Assembly: GCA_019454045.1 (NCBI GenBank)
Contig: SKCR01038140.1
Location: 1 to 64,000, forward strand
DNA length: 64,000 bases
From: Zanthoxylum bungeanum
Taxonomy: Eukaryota > Streptophyta > Magnoliopsida > Sapindales > Rutaceae
Reading direction: 5' to 3'
The notes under the pieces are model-generated. The model was not told the origin of the DNA, did not search any database, and saw nothing but the letters and a program-made list of their open reading frames with translations. Position numbers and translations under genes: made by a program. Each line of letters starts with the position of its first letter. Within the stretch, counting starts at the first letter, position 1. This document shows positions 25,336 through 37,979 of this stretch, piece by piece.

Positions 25336-25790
25336 TTCATCCAAATTCTTCCAAATGCTTGTCCAATTACTCTGAGATATTCAAGACTCGTTACAATTTA
25401 ATTAAATTTGATTTGTTACTAAATTGGCCAACACACAGACCCAATAGTCTATTTTAAAAATAAAAATTTCAATATATATCGAATGTTAGTAAATAATGGG
25501 AAAAACACACCGACAATAACAAATTTATATTAAATTAACATTATTTAAAAATTAGAAGTTTGTAAGTGGTTGCTATAGTTGAATTTAAAATTTTAATTCA
25601 TTTACCTCTTAAAAATTAAAACTCGAATGATCAATTTAATAAAATTGGTTGAAAATTAATCAAGCTAACTTTATTTTTCTTTTTAATCATTGTTATTATT
25701 GTTTTTTTTAAATCATATTAAAAATATATTTTTTTCAAAATGAAAATTAATTGACATTATTTGATAATAAATTGAAAAACATTAGATAAG
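25336..25790. other. AT-rich spacer
   Basis: No feature recognised. Confidence 0.5.
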
Positions 25791-25887
25791 TAAGGGTGGT
25801 AAAAAAGTCCGGGCCCGGGGGTAAAAAATATCGGGTCGGGCCCGGCCCAACCCTGACTTAAAAAAGTATTATTTATTTATATTTATA

Positions 25888-25933
<46 letters not shown>

Positions 25934-26065
25934 TTTATATAATAAATTAAAAAAATAATTTATTTATTAATAAAAACCGGACAAGGCCGGACCAGACTTT
26001 TCCCAAACTCAAACTAAAAAAATACTTATCAAGCCCGAATCTGGCCCGCCCTATTGCCACTCTTA
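25791..26065. mobile_element. Ac/Ds-like hAT MITE, 275 bp
   Basis: It starts TAAGGGTGGTAAAAAAGTCC and ends GGCCCGCCCTATTGCCACTCTTA on the other side (ends are complementary with a few changes). GGGCCCG-type subterminal repeats match those of the 1.47-kb element, so it may be its short derivative. The flanking 8-mers TAGATAAG and TATATAAT agree at six of eight positions, an aged target duplication. Confidence 0.75.
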
Positions 26066-26507
26066 TATATAATTAGCATATCTTTTCCTAAAATGAACAG
26101 AAGGGATCAAAAAATAAATCAACTGCTCAATACATTTCGATTTCAAAATAGAAAGCTCTCTCTTAATCCCACCAACTACAACAGCGCGTTTAAACCACGA
26201 TCAATAAAATATAATTATTTTACAAAATCGGGACTCTAAAAAACCGGGTCCCACAGCGTTTTGCTACGCGCTCACGCCAAGAACCCCACGCGTGCCACCA
26301 CCTAAACACCAATTAAAAATTTCCAGATAGGTTTATTATTATTATTATTATTATTGTTATTTAAAATCAAAAAGCTTTTGCATTTACAGTCTCTCTTTGC
26401 TTTTGTTGTCACTCTGCTAGGGTTTCAGAGTCGCCGCTTCTGTTTATTTCGTCTCAAAACCGATCGCTCACTCGCCGTGTTCTTCCGAGTCAACTCATCG
26501 ACTTGGC
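26066..26507 (+). promoter_or_regulatory. Importin promoter and leader exon
   Basis: The last 120-130 bases contain typical plant leader sequence (CTAGGGTTTCAG, then TCGCC-rich DNA) ending at the donor GGC|GTAAGT at 26508. A non-coding first exon starting near 26380 is inferred. No TATA box is clear; a (TTA)n run lies at 26337-26356. Confidence 0.55.
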
Positions 26508-27453
26508 GTAAGTTGGTATTTCTTGATCCGGACGTTTTACTTTGTCACTACGTTGATCGTATATATATATTTTCTTCGGATCACAATTTAATTTTTTTAA
26601 TATGTTTGATTTTTTTTAATTAATTAATTTATTTATACTGTTTAGGAAGTAGTTGGGAAATTGGTTTCATGTTTAGTTAGTTATGTTTTCTAAGATTCAA
26701 GATCACAGTGGGTTTGAACAGAGTTTCGATTATCTAGTTTCGTTTAGTTTTGGTAAATTAGTTTGAAATTGAATTGAAATAAAGTGAATTAATAACGGCA
26801 ATCAATGGAAATTGGAATGTGTGATTCGTGACTGGTTTGGACTGAGACCTTAGAATCTATGCCCAGCTAAGGTTGGTGGAGGATAAAATGAACTTTTCGT
26901 CACAATCTGAATATAAGAGACATATGATGTAATTTTTGGCTGTTTGATTGCTGAGAGAAAGTGGGTAAATGATAGAAGATCAAATCTATGTATTGTATTG
27001 TTTTGTTCTTAAGCTTACTATCTGTATGATTAGTTTTTCATGAAAGGATTTTCAGCATTGTTTCTTGGACTTCCTTAGTTTTTTTTGGTGGCCTATGAAT
27101 TTGGATTTTTAGATTTCTTTTTTCTAAGGTAGAGTATATTTTTTCCACTTTTGTGATAAATCAAAACTTAAATTAATTACGTGGTGTTTTGACCTCCGCT
27201 GTTATGCACTTGCTATGATCTGGGTAGAAATAGAAAGTCACGGATTTCTCAATTCTAGTTTTTAGGCTTTAATTACTTTTGTTTGTTTTAGTGATATTTT
27301 AGCTTCATTTTGTTTACTGGGCTAGAGTTGAAAAATTGTGTTTACAATTTCTCTCTCTCTCTCTGTATTTATCATTTTTAACCCAATTCTAGAGTCATGC
27401 ATGATATTGCAATATATTTTTACATAATAATTTATCTAATGTGTCAACTTCAG
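26508..27453 (+). other. Importin leader intron
   Basis: Donor GGC|GTAAGT at 26508 and acceptor AACTTCAG|ATTCAA ending at 27453, only six bases before the start codon. The interior is T-rich, as usual for plant introns. Long 5' UTR introns are common in plant housekeeping genes and often enhance expression. Confidence 0.65.
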
Positions 27454-27459
27454 ATTCAA

Positions 27460-30169
27460 ATGGCTGCGGAAGTCACCCAAATTCTCCTAAATGCGCAAGC
27501 AGTTGATGGCACTGTGCGCAAGCAAGCAGAAGAAAGCCTAAAACAATATCAGGAGCAAAATCTCCCAGGCTTTTTGCTTTCTCTGGCCAGAGAATTGGCT
27601 AATGATGAGAAGCCTGTTGAGAGTCGTAAATTAGCAGGTTTGATCCTCAAGAATGCATTGGATGCCAAAGAACAGCAGCGGAAGTTTGAGCTTGTACAAA
27701 GATGGTTGTCATTGGATTCCTCCGTGAAGGCCCAGATCAAATCATTCATCCTAAAGACCCTCTCTTCTCTTGCTCACGATGCTCGATCAACTGCATCTCA
27801 AGTCGTTGCTAAGGTTGCAGGTATTGAGTTGCCGCATAAGCAGTGGCCCGAACTAATTGAGGCTCTTTTGTCAAATATTCATCAGCTCCCGCCTCATACC
27901 AAACAAGCCACCCTTGAAACTCTTGGATATATTTGTGAAGAAGTTTCCTCAGATGCGGTAGAACAGGATCATGTGAATAAGATACTTACAGCTGTAGTCC
28001 AGGGTATGAATGCTTCTGAGAGTAACAATGATGTCAGGCTTGCTGCTACACGAGCGTTGTATAATGCTCTGGGTTTTGCTCAGGCAAATTTCTCTAATGA
28101 TATGGAACGTGACTACATTATGAGAGTTGTCTGTGAGGCTACTCTTTCTCCCGAAGTGAAGATTCGACAGGCCGCTTTTGAGTGTTTAGTTGCGATATCT
28201 TCTACCTACTACGAGAAATTGGCCCCTTACATTCAAGATATATTCAACATCACTGCAAAAGCCGTGAGGGCAGATGAGGAACCTGTAGCTCTTCAGGCTA
28301 TTGAATTTTGGAGTTCTATATGTGATGAGGAAATCGATATATTAGAAGAATATGGAGGTGATTTCAATGGGGAATCTGATATTCCTTGCTTTTACTTTAT
28401 TAAGCATGCACTTCCTGTTCTTGTCCCTTTGTTACTGGAGACACTACTTAAGCAGGAAGAGGATCAGGATCAGGATGAAGGGGCATGGAATATTGCTATG
28501 GCTGGAGGCACATGCTTGGGTTTGGTTGCTAGGACCGTTGGAGACGATATCGTGCCGCTTGTAATGCCTTTTGTTGAAGAGAACATTACTAAAGAAGAAT
28601 GGAGGCAAAGGGAGGGGGCCACTTATGCCTTCGGTTCCATTCTCGAAGGCCCGTCTCCTGATAAACTCGTCCCACTTGTTAACATTGCTCTGAACTTCAT
28701 GCTTACTGCCCTGATGCAAGATCCAAATAACCATGTGAAGGACACTACTGCATGGACTCTTGGAAGAATGTTCGAATTTCTGCATGGATCAACTTTGGAG
28801 ACACCTATAATTAACCAAGGGAATTGCCAACAAATCATTAGTGTTCTGCTTCATAGCATGAAAGATGTTCCAAATGTTGCCGAGAAAGCCTGTGGTGCTC
28901 TTTATTTCCTGGCCCAAGGTTTTGAGGATGCAGTTTCACCATCGTCCCCACTAACTCCCTTTTTCCAGGAAATTGTTCAGGCCCTTCTCACTGCAACTCA
29001 CCGAGAAGATGCTGGAGAATCACGCCTCCGAACGGCAGCTTATGAAACTTTGAATGAAGTTGTAAGGTGTTCTACGGATGAGACAGCTCCCATGGTCATA
29101 CAATTAGTGCCACTTATTATGATGGAACTCCACCAAACTCTGGAGGCACAAAAGCTCTCATCTGATGAGAGGGAGAAGCAGAATGAAATACAAGGTCTCC
29201 TTTGTGGTTGCTTGCAGGTCATTATACAGAAGCTAGGATCATCTGAGCAAACGAAATATGTTTTCATGCAGTATGCAGACCAGATGATGGGTCTCTTCTT
29301 AAGAGTGTTTGCTATTCGAAGTGCCACAGCTCATGAGGAGGCTATGCTTGCCATTGGAGCTCTTGCATATGCAGCAGGTCCAGATTTTCTGAAATACATG
29401 CCAGAGTTTTATAAGTATTTGGAAATGGGTCTTCAAAATTTTGAGGATTACCAGGTTTGTGCCATCACTGTTGGTGTTGTGGGGGACATATGTAGGGCTC
29501 TGGAGGACAAGATATTGCCTTATTGTGATGGGATTATGACACAACTTCTCAAGGATTTGTCCAGCAATCAATTGCACAGATCTGTGAAGCCTCCTATATT
29601 TTCATGCTTTGGCGATATTGCTTTGGCAATTGGGGAGAACTTTGAGAAGTACTTGATGTATTCTATGCCCATGCTTCAGAGTGCAGCAGAGCTATCAGTC
29701 CATACGTCTGGTGTTGATGATGACATGTCAGAGTATACCAATTCCTTGAGAAACGGAATCTTGGAGGCATACTCTGGAATCTTTCAAGGTTTTAAGGGCT
29801 CTCCAAAAACCCAGTTGTTGATGCCCTATGCACCTCATATTCTTCAGTTCTTAGATAGTTTGTACATGGAGAAAGACATGTAAGCTCTACTGGAACCCAG
29901 ACCTTTTGTTTATTTTCTGAATTTTTTTAATCAACTATGATGGTATCTGACTGTTTCTTTGATCTTTTAGGGATGATGTGGTGTCTAAGACAGCAATCGG
30001 GGTCCTTGGAGACCTAGCAGATACCCTGGGAAGTAATGCAGCTCCCTTGATTCAGCAGTCTATGTCAAGTAAAGACTTTCTAAATGAATGTTTATCATCA
30101 GATGATCATATGATCAAGGAATCAGCTGAATGGGCCAAGCTGGCCATCAGTAAAGCAATTTCTTTTTGA
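27460..30169 (+). CDS. KPNB1: Importin subunit beta-1 (karyopherin beta)
   Basis: Importin beta-1 carries cargo, usually through importin alpha, across the nuclear pore and releases it on binding RanGTP. Two coding exons, 27460-29879 and 29971-30169, joined by GT..AG in frame, give 872 residues, matching the family's 870-876. An N-terminal importin-beta domain (about residues 20-100) is followed by HEAT repeats to the end. The acidic loop EEDQDQDEGAW (about residues 335-345), which contacts RanGTP and the importin-alpha IBB in the animal protein, is present. The start chosen is MAAEVTQILLNAQ; an in-frame ATG 21 codons earlier (27397) lies within the predicted leader intron and is therefore rejected. 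The 2.4-kb uninterrupted exon argues that base accuracy in this window is good. Confidence 0.96.
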
Positions 30170-30930
30170 AGCCAGTGCTACCTCATATATTCTACATGCA
30201 TGCATTTGGGTGTGTCGAGTTGCATACCCCGAGTCAGGTCACCGATTTGCATACCCCGAGTCAGGTCACCGATTTGCATACCCCGAGTCAGGTCATCACC
30301 ATTTCCGGGCATAGTTGTTTGGGTTGTTTTGCTGTCAGTTTCTCATCAGCTGGATGGGGTCTTTTCCTTTCAATTTTTTTCATTTCATTGTTTTCCTTTT
30401 GCCATTGAGAAAGTCGGGGGTGAGGACTCGTTTATCTATTTCTGCTAACTTAGCAGAAATAAATGGAGTTTTACAAATGGAGGAAATGGAACAAGTTAAG
30501 TAGTGTGGGAGGATTGAGATTTGATAGAGAACCTGATCACACCTGCCAGTGTTGTCTCCAGTGGGTCAGGTCAGCAATAGCATTTTGTGGAGTGAATGGT
30601 GATATAATTTTGTGTTTATAAATTGGGGCACTTTAGCAGCTGTGGTAACAAGAACACATTTCCCCCCCTTTCTTGTTTATTGTTTATTGTATCTTTTTTT
30701 TTTTAATGGCCTTCCCTTCACCAAAACATGGAGTCAGTTAAAGTTTTGCATTTGTACTCAAATCTGTATACGTGCTCTTTATGTGGATTGGCGACAACCC
30801 CATAATGTCAGGGCTTTCGAAATCATGCATTTGTCATATTTAAATAAAGCTGTTCATTCAGATTCATGTGCTTCAGTTTGCAAATATAGTTCTAGGCCTT
30901 ATTTTTCTTGGCCTAAATCGCAATTATGAA
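30170..30930 (+). other. Importin 3' UTR region
   Basis: The sequence after the stop contains a 27-bp repeat and then T-rich DNA with AATAAA-like signals (TAAATAAAG at about 30841). ORFs of 60-105 codons here overlap each other and resemble nothing. Confidence 0.5.
30220..30300 (+). repeat. 3 x 27-bp tandem repeat in importin 3' UTR
   Basis: Three head-to-tail copies of a unit beginning TTGCATACCCCGAGTCAGGT; the first two are identical and the third differs only near its end. It starts about 50 bases after the stop codon. Confidence 0.9.
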
Positions 30931-32873
30931 TTGTCCAAGAAATGGTTTCATTTATTATTGTGTAAATTAAATGTTCAATTAATTCTTTTCATACATCTAA
31001 TCAGTTTGTTAGCTTGATTGTCTTTGAAAACTTTTTCTCGTGGATTGTTGAATGGGGACAATTCTGGGTCTTTAAGACTTGCAGGAAATTTAACTGGATT
31101 TGGACTTTTCAGATAACCAAAACCTACTATAATGGTCGTTGTCCTTCTGGACACCTGTTTTTGGTCAAACGTGCAAAGTATTTTTTATGTTTAATATAAT
31201 GATATTTGAATGTTGCGATATCCATCTTGCGATGAAATAAGATCCTCTGGACATAATACATAATAAGGTGAAGTGATAATGATCGTTCAATTGAATGAAT
31301 AAAATGTTCAAGAATGCGTGCTGTACTGTTTGTATCTGCACTCGTCGGTTCCGCTCATATCAAACTTTGTGAAGCAATTGTCTGATTAGATTTTAGAGGT
31401 GACATTACGGCCTTCTTCCACATCAACTGGCTTTTTGCATATTGCTGCTAATGAAGGAATAAAGACCTTCAATGCGAATCTCAACACTTTTAATCCCATC
31501 AATTCACCATAAAATGGGCGCTGCCATTCGGAAATTCATGAGTCTGGGGTGGTCGTCTCACATATTGGGGCATATTCCCATAAATCCATTAACCGTTTAG
31601 TATAGAATTTGATGAGGTTATAAGCTAACTTATATTATCACTACAATTTAACTTGACACTCTCAATCAATACTCTAAGTTTCTTGTCTTCAGTAGCCTCA
31701 ATTGATTTCAATTGATCATTTGTCATCTTCAAGATCAATCCTAGAGGCAACCTTAAGACTATGGAAATGCTGCTTCATTGTTGTCAATATGGAGCCTAAT
31801 TAAGTCCGTTGCTCATAATTGTCAGTGATGACTAGTGGCAGAAAAAATTCTAGCATGTAATCATCGCCCCCAGTATAAGTACACTCCGCAAGCAGATTGA
31901 ATTTAACTTCTACTATCCCTTTATAATTAATGAGGGGGTGCCCAAAACATTGAATTTAAAGGTTGAAAATAGTAGAATATGTAAATTAAGAGTTTTTAAT
32001 TAAGAAAGTATTGATGGGAAGGATTTAGAGGATGTAATGGAGGCCGTTCGCGATAATGATAGACTAATCTAATGCAATTATAAATGGCAATTAGTCGGGA
32101 TGAGAAGTGATTAACTACTTTCGCTGAGAGATTTTATATGGAAAGATGGAGTTGTTACAAAGCATGCAAAAAAAAAAAGCCATGAATGAGTTTAATGTAA
32201 CTCATGATACAACCCACTTCATCTTGTTTATAATTCTCATCTGTAGAAATCACGAGGAGTTAATAGCCATTCCCCATTTCAGCCTACCTCACTAATTACA
32301 AATGGCTAGCTAGTCTATGGTCCTGTTGAGCTTGAGCAATTCACAATTCATGCCATTAAAATGGATTTCAGAGTAGAGAGGTGTCACCTTGAAAGTGTCT
32401 CAAGCTACAGAAACAAGCAAAATCAACAGATGCCATTTGGGATTGAGGTTAACAGGATACTTTGTAATTGACGTTCAGGAAGAACGATATTCCAATTCCT
32501 GAATGAGGATTCGTTATCAGACGGTTGGATTGTTGTGATAAATAAAATTGACTGACACCTTTCAACGTTCGCCATTAGATAATTTAATCCAGTGACTGCA
32601 TTAACCGATGAAGATCTGTGAAACCGTTACTCTGTTCGAAATAAACCTCAGTTTGCCGGCAAGACAACCCAGCTTGGTATTTAACAAGAACATAATCTTG
32701 CTGACAAGTGCTAATTAAAACACATGTTCGATGACTATTATATTCTACCCAAGTTGACGAAGCTGAACAAGGATTGTAAGTTTTATAACAAATGAGCAAA
32801 TAAAAATTTTTGGAATTGGGAACAGATTTGAGTGATGAAAATAGAAGCAAAAACAACAATGAAGCAACACTGT
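30931..32873. other. Convergent spacer, no gene seen
   Basis: Between the ends of importin (+) and RPN12 (-). I translated several less AT-rich stretches near 31.4-31.9 kb without finding a family match. The part near 32.6-32.87 kb is probably the RPN12 3' UTR. Confidence 0.45.
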
Positions 32874-35477
32874 TTAGACAATCCGCTCCAACTCTCTTGC
32901 ATAACTGAGTGTCTGGTTAATGAGCTGCAAAGATGGTATCTCCTTGCAAGGTGCAGAATCTTTTGCCTTCTGGAAAAATACAGATCCATCCTTTATCTCC
33001 CACTCAGAGTGTTCCTGTATTCAAGCAAATGAATGCACCTCATTTGAATACATAAATGAATTCAAACATAAATTTTAGTAACAGAAGGCCATCAATTCAG
33101 TTCAGGAAATAAAAAAATCTGTATTTTTTTAGTAAAAATAACAAAACAAAACCCACATATCTTAAGATCACTTCAGACAGGCTGGCCTGTCAAAATAGAT
33201 AAGAAAATCAATGTAAGACAAAATAAATCCAATAGTTACTTTACCTCATTGACATATTCCAAAAGTTCTTGGTCAGAAGTGAACAGCAACATTTGGCCGG
33301 CGTCTTTAATTGAAAGATAATCATATGCCTTCTCACTACATCCAGCTATCTCATCTCTAGCAGTGGCAGAACAGAGACAAACTAAATGAGCACATGAAGG
33401 AATCAACAAAAACATTGAGAAAAATATATATTGATACTCTAGAAAATGCAATTCAGAATAACTCAGATCCTCCTGTAAGGCAGTCAAAACGCAACCTGCC
33501 ACTTAATAAATGGTCAAGGAATTCAGCAAATAGAGAACATATCCTTATAGTAGATCACAACATTTATTGAACAAATAATGTCTTAACAAAAAGTCAATCA
33601 CCATTCCAAGAAAATAAAAATAAAAATCTGAACATGGAAATTATATCAAGGAAATTGAGATATAATAAAACAGGTGAAGGTCCTGAAGGATCATTGACGA
33701 TCAAAATACACTGGGGATAAAAAGCTCAAGGACTCAACCCAAATTATTTCCCACTGCTAGATGCATTAGCCTCTAATATGCCTACTTGTTGCTACCTCTA
33801 AGTCTCTAACTAAACTCTGGTCATTCATCAAAATATAAACATTCACCATGTACCTTACTGTCTTTGCAAGGAGATCCATGAAATAACCATAAGTTTCATT
33901 AGGCACATTCTGTTTGGCACTCAAGACACGGTTATAAGCTCCTTCCATAAATGATTGCTCCAACTCCACGGCATGCCTGATGCAAGGATTTTCCAAAGCA
34001 GTGGATGAAAGTAATTCCAGTTCAGTGTGGAATTCAGCAATTCTGTTCTGGACTAAGAGTCTCAACAAGTTAAGACCTAAAATCATGAATTCATTTGGGG
34101 ATGGTGGAAGTCGCTTCCTGCTCCATCAAAATAAAGTCAACTCGTAATCAAATTTCAGAAAATGGAAAACAGAAAAGGAAAATTTACATCAGAAGCTAAT
34201 GCCAAAAGTAATGTCAAAAAGCATGTGGTATCAGTCACGTGAGCTCTCCTAACTTAGACCTCAAATACGTAGTCCTAAAATACAAGAAAATTTACATAAG
34301 AAACTAAAGCCAAAAGTAATGTCAAAAAGCGCGTGGCATCAGTCATGTGAACTCTCCTAACCTAGACCTCAAATATGTAGTCCTAAAATATAAAAGAATA
34401 TTGTTATAAAGAACCCAATAGAACTTGCACTGCAATAATAGGGCTTCAACAGAAAGAATCAAATCAACTTACCCAGCATCTGTATAATAGGGCTTTAATT
34501 GGAAAAAATCCCTCTCAAAAGCATCTTGATCCTCAACCTTCACACTTAGGAGAACAGCATGCTCATGAATATCCCCTGAAAATCATAAGAACAAAGATAT
34601 CATGAGCAGAAGATCCTTGGAAACAAAGAATTGCACATAATCTTCATCTTAAGATTCTCTTCAGTGCAACCAGAGATCTAAAGTTTCAGTTTTTCAAAGA
34701 TCCGAAGTTTTATTTATCATTCAATAAAAGGCAAGGAACATATCCATTGCTAATAAAATTGAGTGGAGAACATTTACTTGCTAATGTCAATTCATGAATC
34801 GCGTTAGGCGTATCTTCAAACAGTGGTGGGAGGCTTCTGAATCCAGTTAGAAGAACCTACAAAACATAAAACCAAGATAACTCTGCCCCTCATCAATATA
34901 AGATTCAAATAATTAGCACATCAACCAGCACTAAATTGATTCAGCTCAAGTCTAAGGCTCCCAAAAATCACATTCCCACCCACAATCAAGCCCCCGTGAA
35001 CACTGAGTTGAATTGTTAAAACTCAGCTAAATAATAACTTAATCATAACACATAAGGCATTGACATGCACATAATAGAATTTAGATGTAGCAGTTTACAA
35101 TAATCTCTACATCACACATTAAGCCATAATTACGATAACCAATAACCAAAAAAAAAAACCCAAAAACCAACAAGAAAAACACAAATAAATAAGAAACCCT
35201 AACTTAACTAAATCGCATAATCAAATCTTCTACTTTACCAATTCAAAACATAAATTCCGAAAACCCCACATACTAAAAAAAAATGTATCTAACACTTAAT
35301 CGTTGAAACAAAGTACAAAATAGAATTGAACGAGAGCAAAAAATCGATGCTTTAGGGTTTTGAGACAAAAACCTTGAGTTGAGAGAGAAATTGTGTACAC
35401 GTGTTGTAATCTTTTCTAGTTATTGCCGCTTTGAAGCGATCGAACTGCTGAGAAACTTCTGTGAGTTTTGGATCCAT
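32874..35477 (-). CDS. RPN12A: 26S proteasome non-ATPase subunit 8 (RPN12)
   Basis: RPN12 is a lid subunit of the 19S regulatory particle of the 26S proteasome; its incorporation completes lid assembly. Six exons: 35477-35373, 34856-34778, 34575-34473, 34117-33854, 33356-33245 and 33014-32874. Their lengths add to 804 bases, i.e. 267 residues, equal to the length I recall for Arabidopsis RPN12a. Recognisable stretches are MDPKLTEVSQQFDRFKAA at the start, the helical-repeat region LILGLNLLRLLVQNRIAEFH-like in exon 4, and the CSN8/PSMD8-type end QLINQTLSYARELERIV. All junctions are GT..AG and in frame. In Arabidopsis RPN12a affects cytokinin and auxin responses; whether that holds here is inference. 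Confidence 0.95.
34181..34396. repeat. 2 x 108-bp tandem duplication in RPN12 intron
   Basis: Units 34181-34288 and 34289-34396 share almost their whole length (for example GCCAAAAGTAATGTCAAAAAG and CTCTCCTAAC.TAGACCTCAAA), with about ten differences. It lies in the intron between exons 3 and 4 and does not touch splice sites. Confidence 0.9.
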
Positions 35478-35980
35478 CTCTGTGTGTGTGTGTGTTTAGG
35501 GCCTTAGGCGTTTAGCTGATTACTGTGATTAGCTCTATGTGCTAATAAAAGCTCCGGCGTGTTTTACTTTACAAAGAAAGCATTTTTTTCGCGGGGTTTG
35601 AATCTGGGTCCGGGTTCAAGTATGGCCCAAACTGAAACTATGCAATATTTGGGTCTTAATTTACATGATTCCCCCATATTGGTTGGCTGGCGCATTAAGA
35701 AAAAGAAAATAAAAAATTTCTAACATGCTCTCCCTTTATCTTATGGGCATTTTGTCTGAATTGGTCATTTTGATTAAACTTAGTTCGGATACTTACTAAT
35801 CTCATAAACATAAGCCAAAATCCAGAGTGCCCGAAACAGCAGAGCTCAACAACTCCAAGCAAAAGAAAATGACGAGCTCTTACGAGGTTGGATGGCATGC
35901 TTTATAAAATGTTTTGTTCACGGTTGATTTTCGTTCCAGGGGCAAATTCGGGAAACTCGCTCCTCGAATAATTTTCCCCC
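35478..35980. promoter_or_regulatory. RPN12 upstream region
   Basis: Probable leader and promoter of RPN12. A (TG)n run (GTGTGTGTGTGTGTT) lies at 35481-35496. No TATA box or known proteasome-stress element was identified. Confidence 0.4.
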
Positions 35981-35985
35981 AACTG

Positions 35986-36811
35986 TGAATTTGTTTGGTT
36001 TATTGGTAACCAAAAACAAACTTAGCGGAAAAAAGTAAACACACAAACGAAAACAGATGATATAACGTGGTTCGTTGGAATGGATCCAACCTACGTCCAC
36101 TGGCACAAGGAAAAAAGAGATTTTATAACGTGGCTGGTCTTGGCCGACTTCTTTTTACAGGTGGTCGGGTAGTGTCGAGCTAGTGTTTTCTCACTGTTTC
36201 TTACTAGTAGTGTTTGGAAATAAAATAGCTAACCCTTACAAAAATGTTTCCATCCCCTTTATATACTAAGGAAAATTATACCGTTACACCGTCCTCGTGA
36301 CGTCAACCACGTGAGCCTATCTCTGTCGAAAGTAAAACTTGCCACTATCGAAAGTGAAACCTGTCATCTGACATTCCATTAAATCACTCTGTTTTGGGTA
36401 CTGCCACACTCAACAATTATGATACAGCATGTATTCAATCGTTTACTCAGTAGCGTGTGTCAGAGAAGAATCATCAAGTTGCCCCTGCCATATCTGAACT
36501 TTATGGAGAAGACCAATTCTCGTGCCATACCTGACCAGCGCTGTCCCGAGCTCATGCACCTGGTCGAGCAACCGAGGTAAATCTTATCTTGCTCTGCCGA
36601 GCTCAGTAGCCGGGTAGGACCCAATGTCCTCGGTCTCTGGTCCCCGTATTGCCTTACTCCTCGGGTCGGTAGAATGTTGGAGACCGAGGCCGACCACCCT
36701 ACTGGGTTAGGTATCTAGCAATATCTTCGAACTACCGTGTTATGAATGTGAAATTTCCTTCATGTCCTTCCCGAACTCTTGGCCATATTTAGGCCCAAAA
36801 AATGACCATCA
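35986..36811 (-). mobile_element. Probable solo LTR with ACGT-type promoter
   Basis: On the minus strand it opens TGTTGATGGTCATTTTTTGG and has a TATA box (TAGTATATAAAGG, 36255-36267). It closes with an AACGTGGTTCG-containing stretch of a kind I have seen in plant LTRs. It is markedly GC-richer than its flanks and has no coding interior. The left boundary is uncertain: several TG/CA options exist and no convincing 5-bp duplication was found. Confidence 0.5.
36298..36313 (-). promoter_or_regulatory. CRE palindrome plus G-box in the solo LTR
   Basis: TGACGTCA (36298-36305) and CACGTG (36308-36313) lie two bases apart, 30-50 bases upstream of the LTR TATA box on the minus strand. Both are core bZIP sites in plants. 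Confidence 0.6.
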
Positions 36812-37979
36812 ACATGTTTGTTGAATATATAATTAGATGATGCCGCAGCCGTATGTATAGGTTGACATTGCATTGCATGTTACTACCCTCAACTCAAGTG
36901 ATTCAGCTTATTCGACAACTTTCTGGCAATTAAATCACTAATGTTGTTTTGTTGATTTCTCTGGTATTGAGTGGTTGCTTCACTTATTTTGGTTATAAAG
37001 ACTGAAAGAGCTTGTGGTTTGTGCTGTGAACCTTCTTTGGAAATTGCGTCCGACTATGATATGTTTTATATATATATATATATTTAGAAGTTCGAGTTTA
37101 ATCATTAATTCTGATATTAAATATTTTGAATCATTTAATTCTAAAATTAAATATTAAGGGTTTAATATGCTTGATCTCCAATAGTACTGGTGTCAGCAGC
37201 TGCCAATGGTACAGTGAAGTAAATTTGATGGGATTTTGGTCATCATCTAAAAATTCTGGCTTATCCCAATTTCTGGGCATTACTAGGAATAAAAGTTACT
37301 GCTCTTTGTTCAGTTAGGTTAGTTTTTTTTAAAAAAATTAAAAAATAAATGTGTGAAATAGTTTCATTAGCACTTTTTTAATATGTGGAGAATCTGATAA
37401 AAATGGTTCAGTTTGTGATCTTATTATATCTTCTCCACTTTGTGTGAGGGAGCTGTCTTCATGATCCACCACCAACAGTGAGATCTCCTCAATCCAATTA
37501 AAAAAGGACATGCCAAAATCATTAAAAGAGGACTAGTTGCACCATGCAGAATCATAAAATAAATGTAAAATCATTACAATAGTGTTCAAAAGTGAAGAAA
37601 AGTAAATGTGGGTCCTCAGACTATTTGTCAAGTAAGATAATATTTTTGGCCTTGCTTAATCAAATGATAATTAAACAATTGGGTTTGCATAATATTGGTC
37701 ACTTTGTTGTGGATGGTAGCTCTGCCTTTGAGCTATATGTCACAAGGAAAACTGACTAAACTTCTATTGCATTTGCTAACCATTTACCAAACTAATCATT
37801 TTTTACCTGTGGTATTATTTATTAAGCAGTTGATTTCAGCATTAGTCTTGACAATATGAAGATTGCTTTATCATGGATTGATTTCGTTGCTTGGTGTGAG
37901 GATACAGGCACTAGTGGAGGGTCCAAGCATCAAAAAAGAAAGAATATATACCATTTTGCGAACTTGGTCAGAAAATGCT
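36812..37979. other. AT-rich spacer
   Basis: No gene recognised. (AT)n at about 37067-37082. Short ORFs resemble nothing. Confidence 0.5.

Noticed and set aside
27397..27459. Upstream in-frame start for importin beta
   Set aside because: The 21 extra codons are hydrophobic, AT-driven and lie before a good splice acceptor (CTTCAG) six bases from the MAAEV start.
28444..29577. Several 66-113 codon ORFs opposite importin beta
   Set aside because: Antisense shadows of the long importin exon with no family resemblance.
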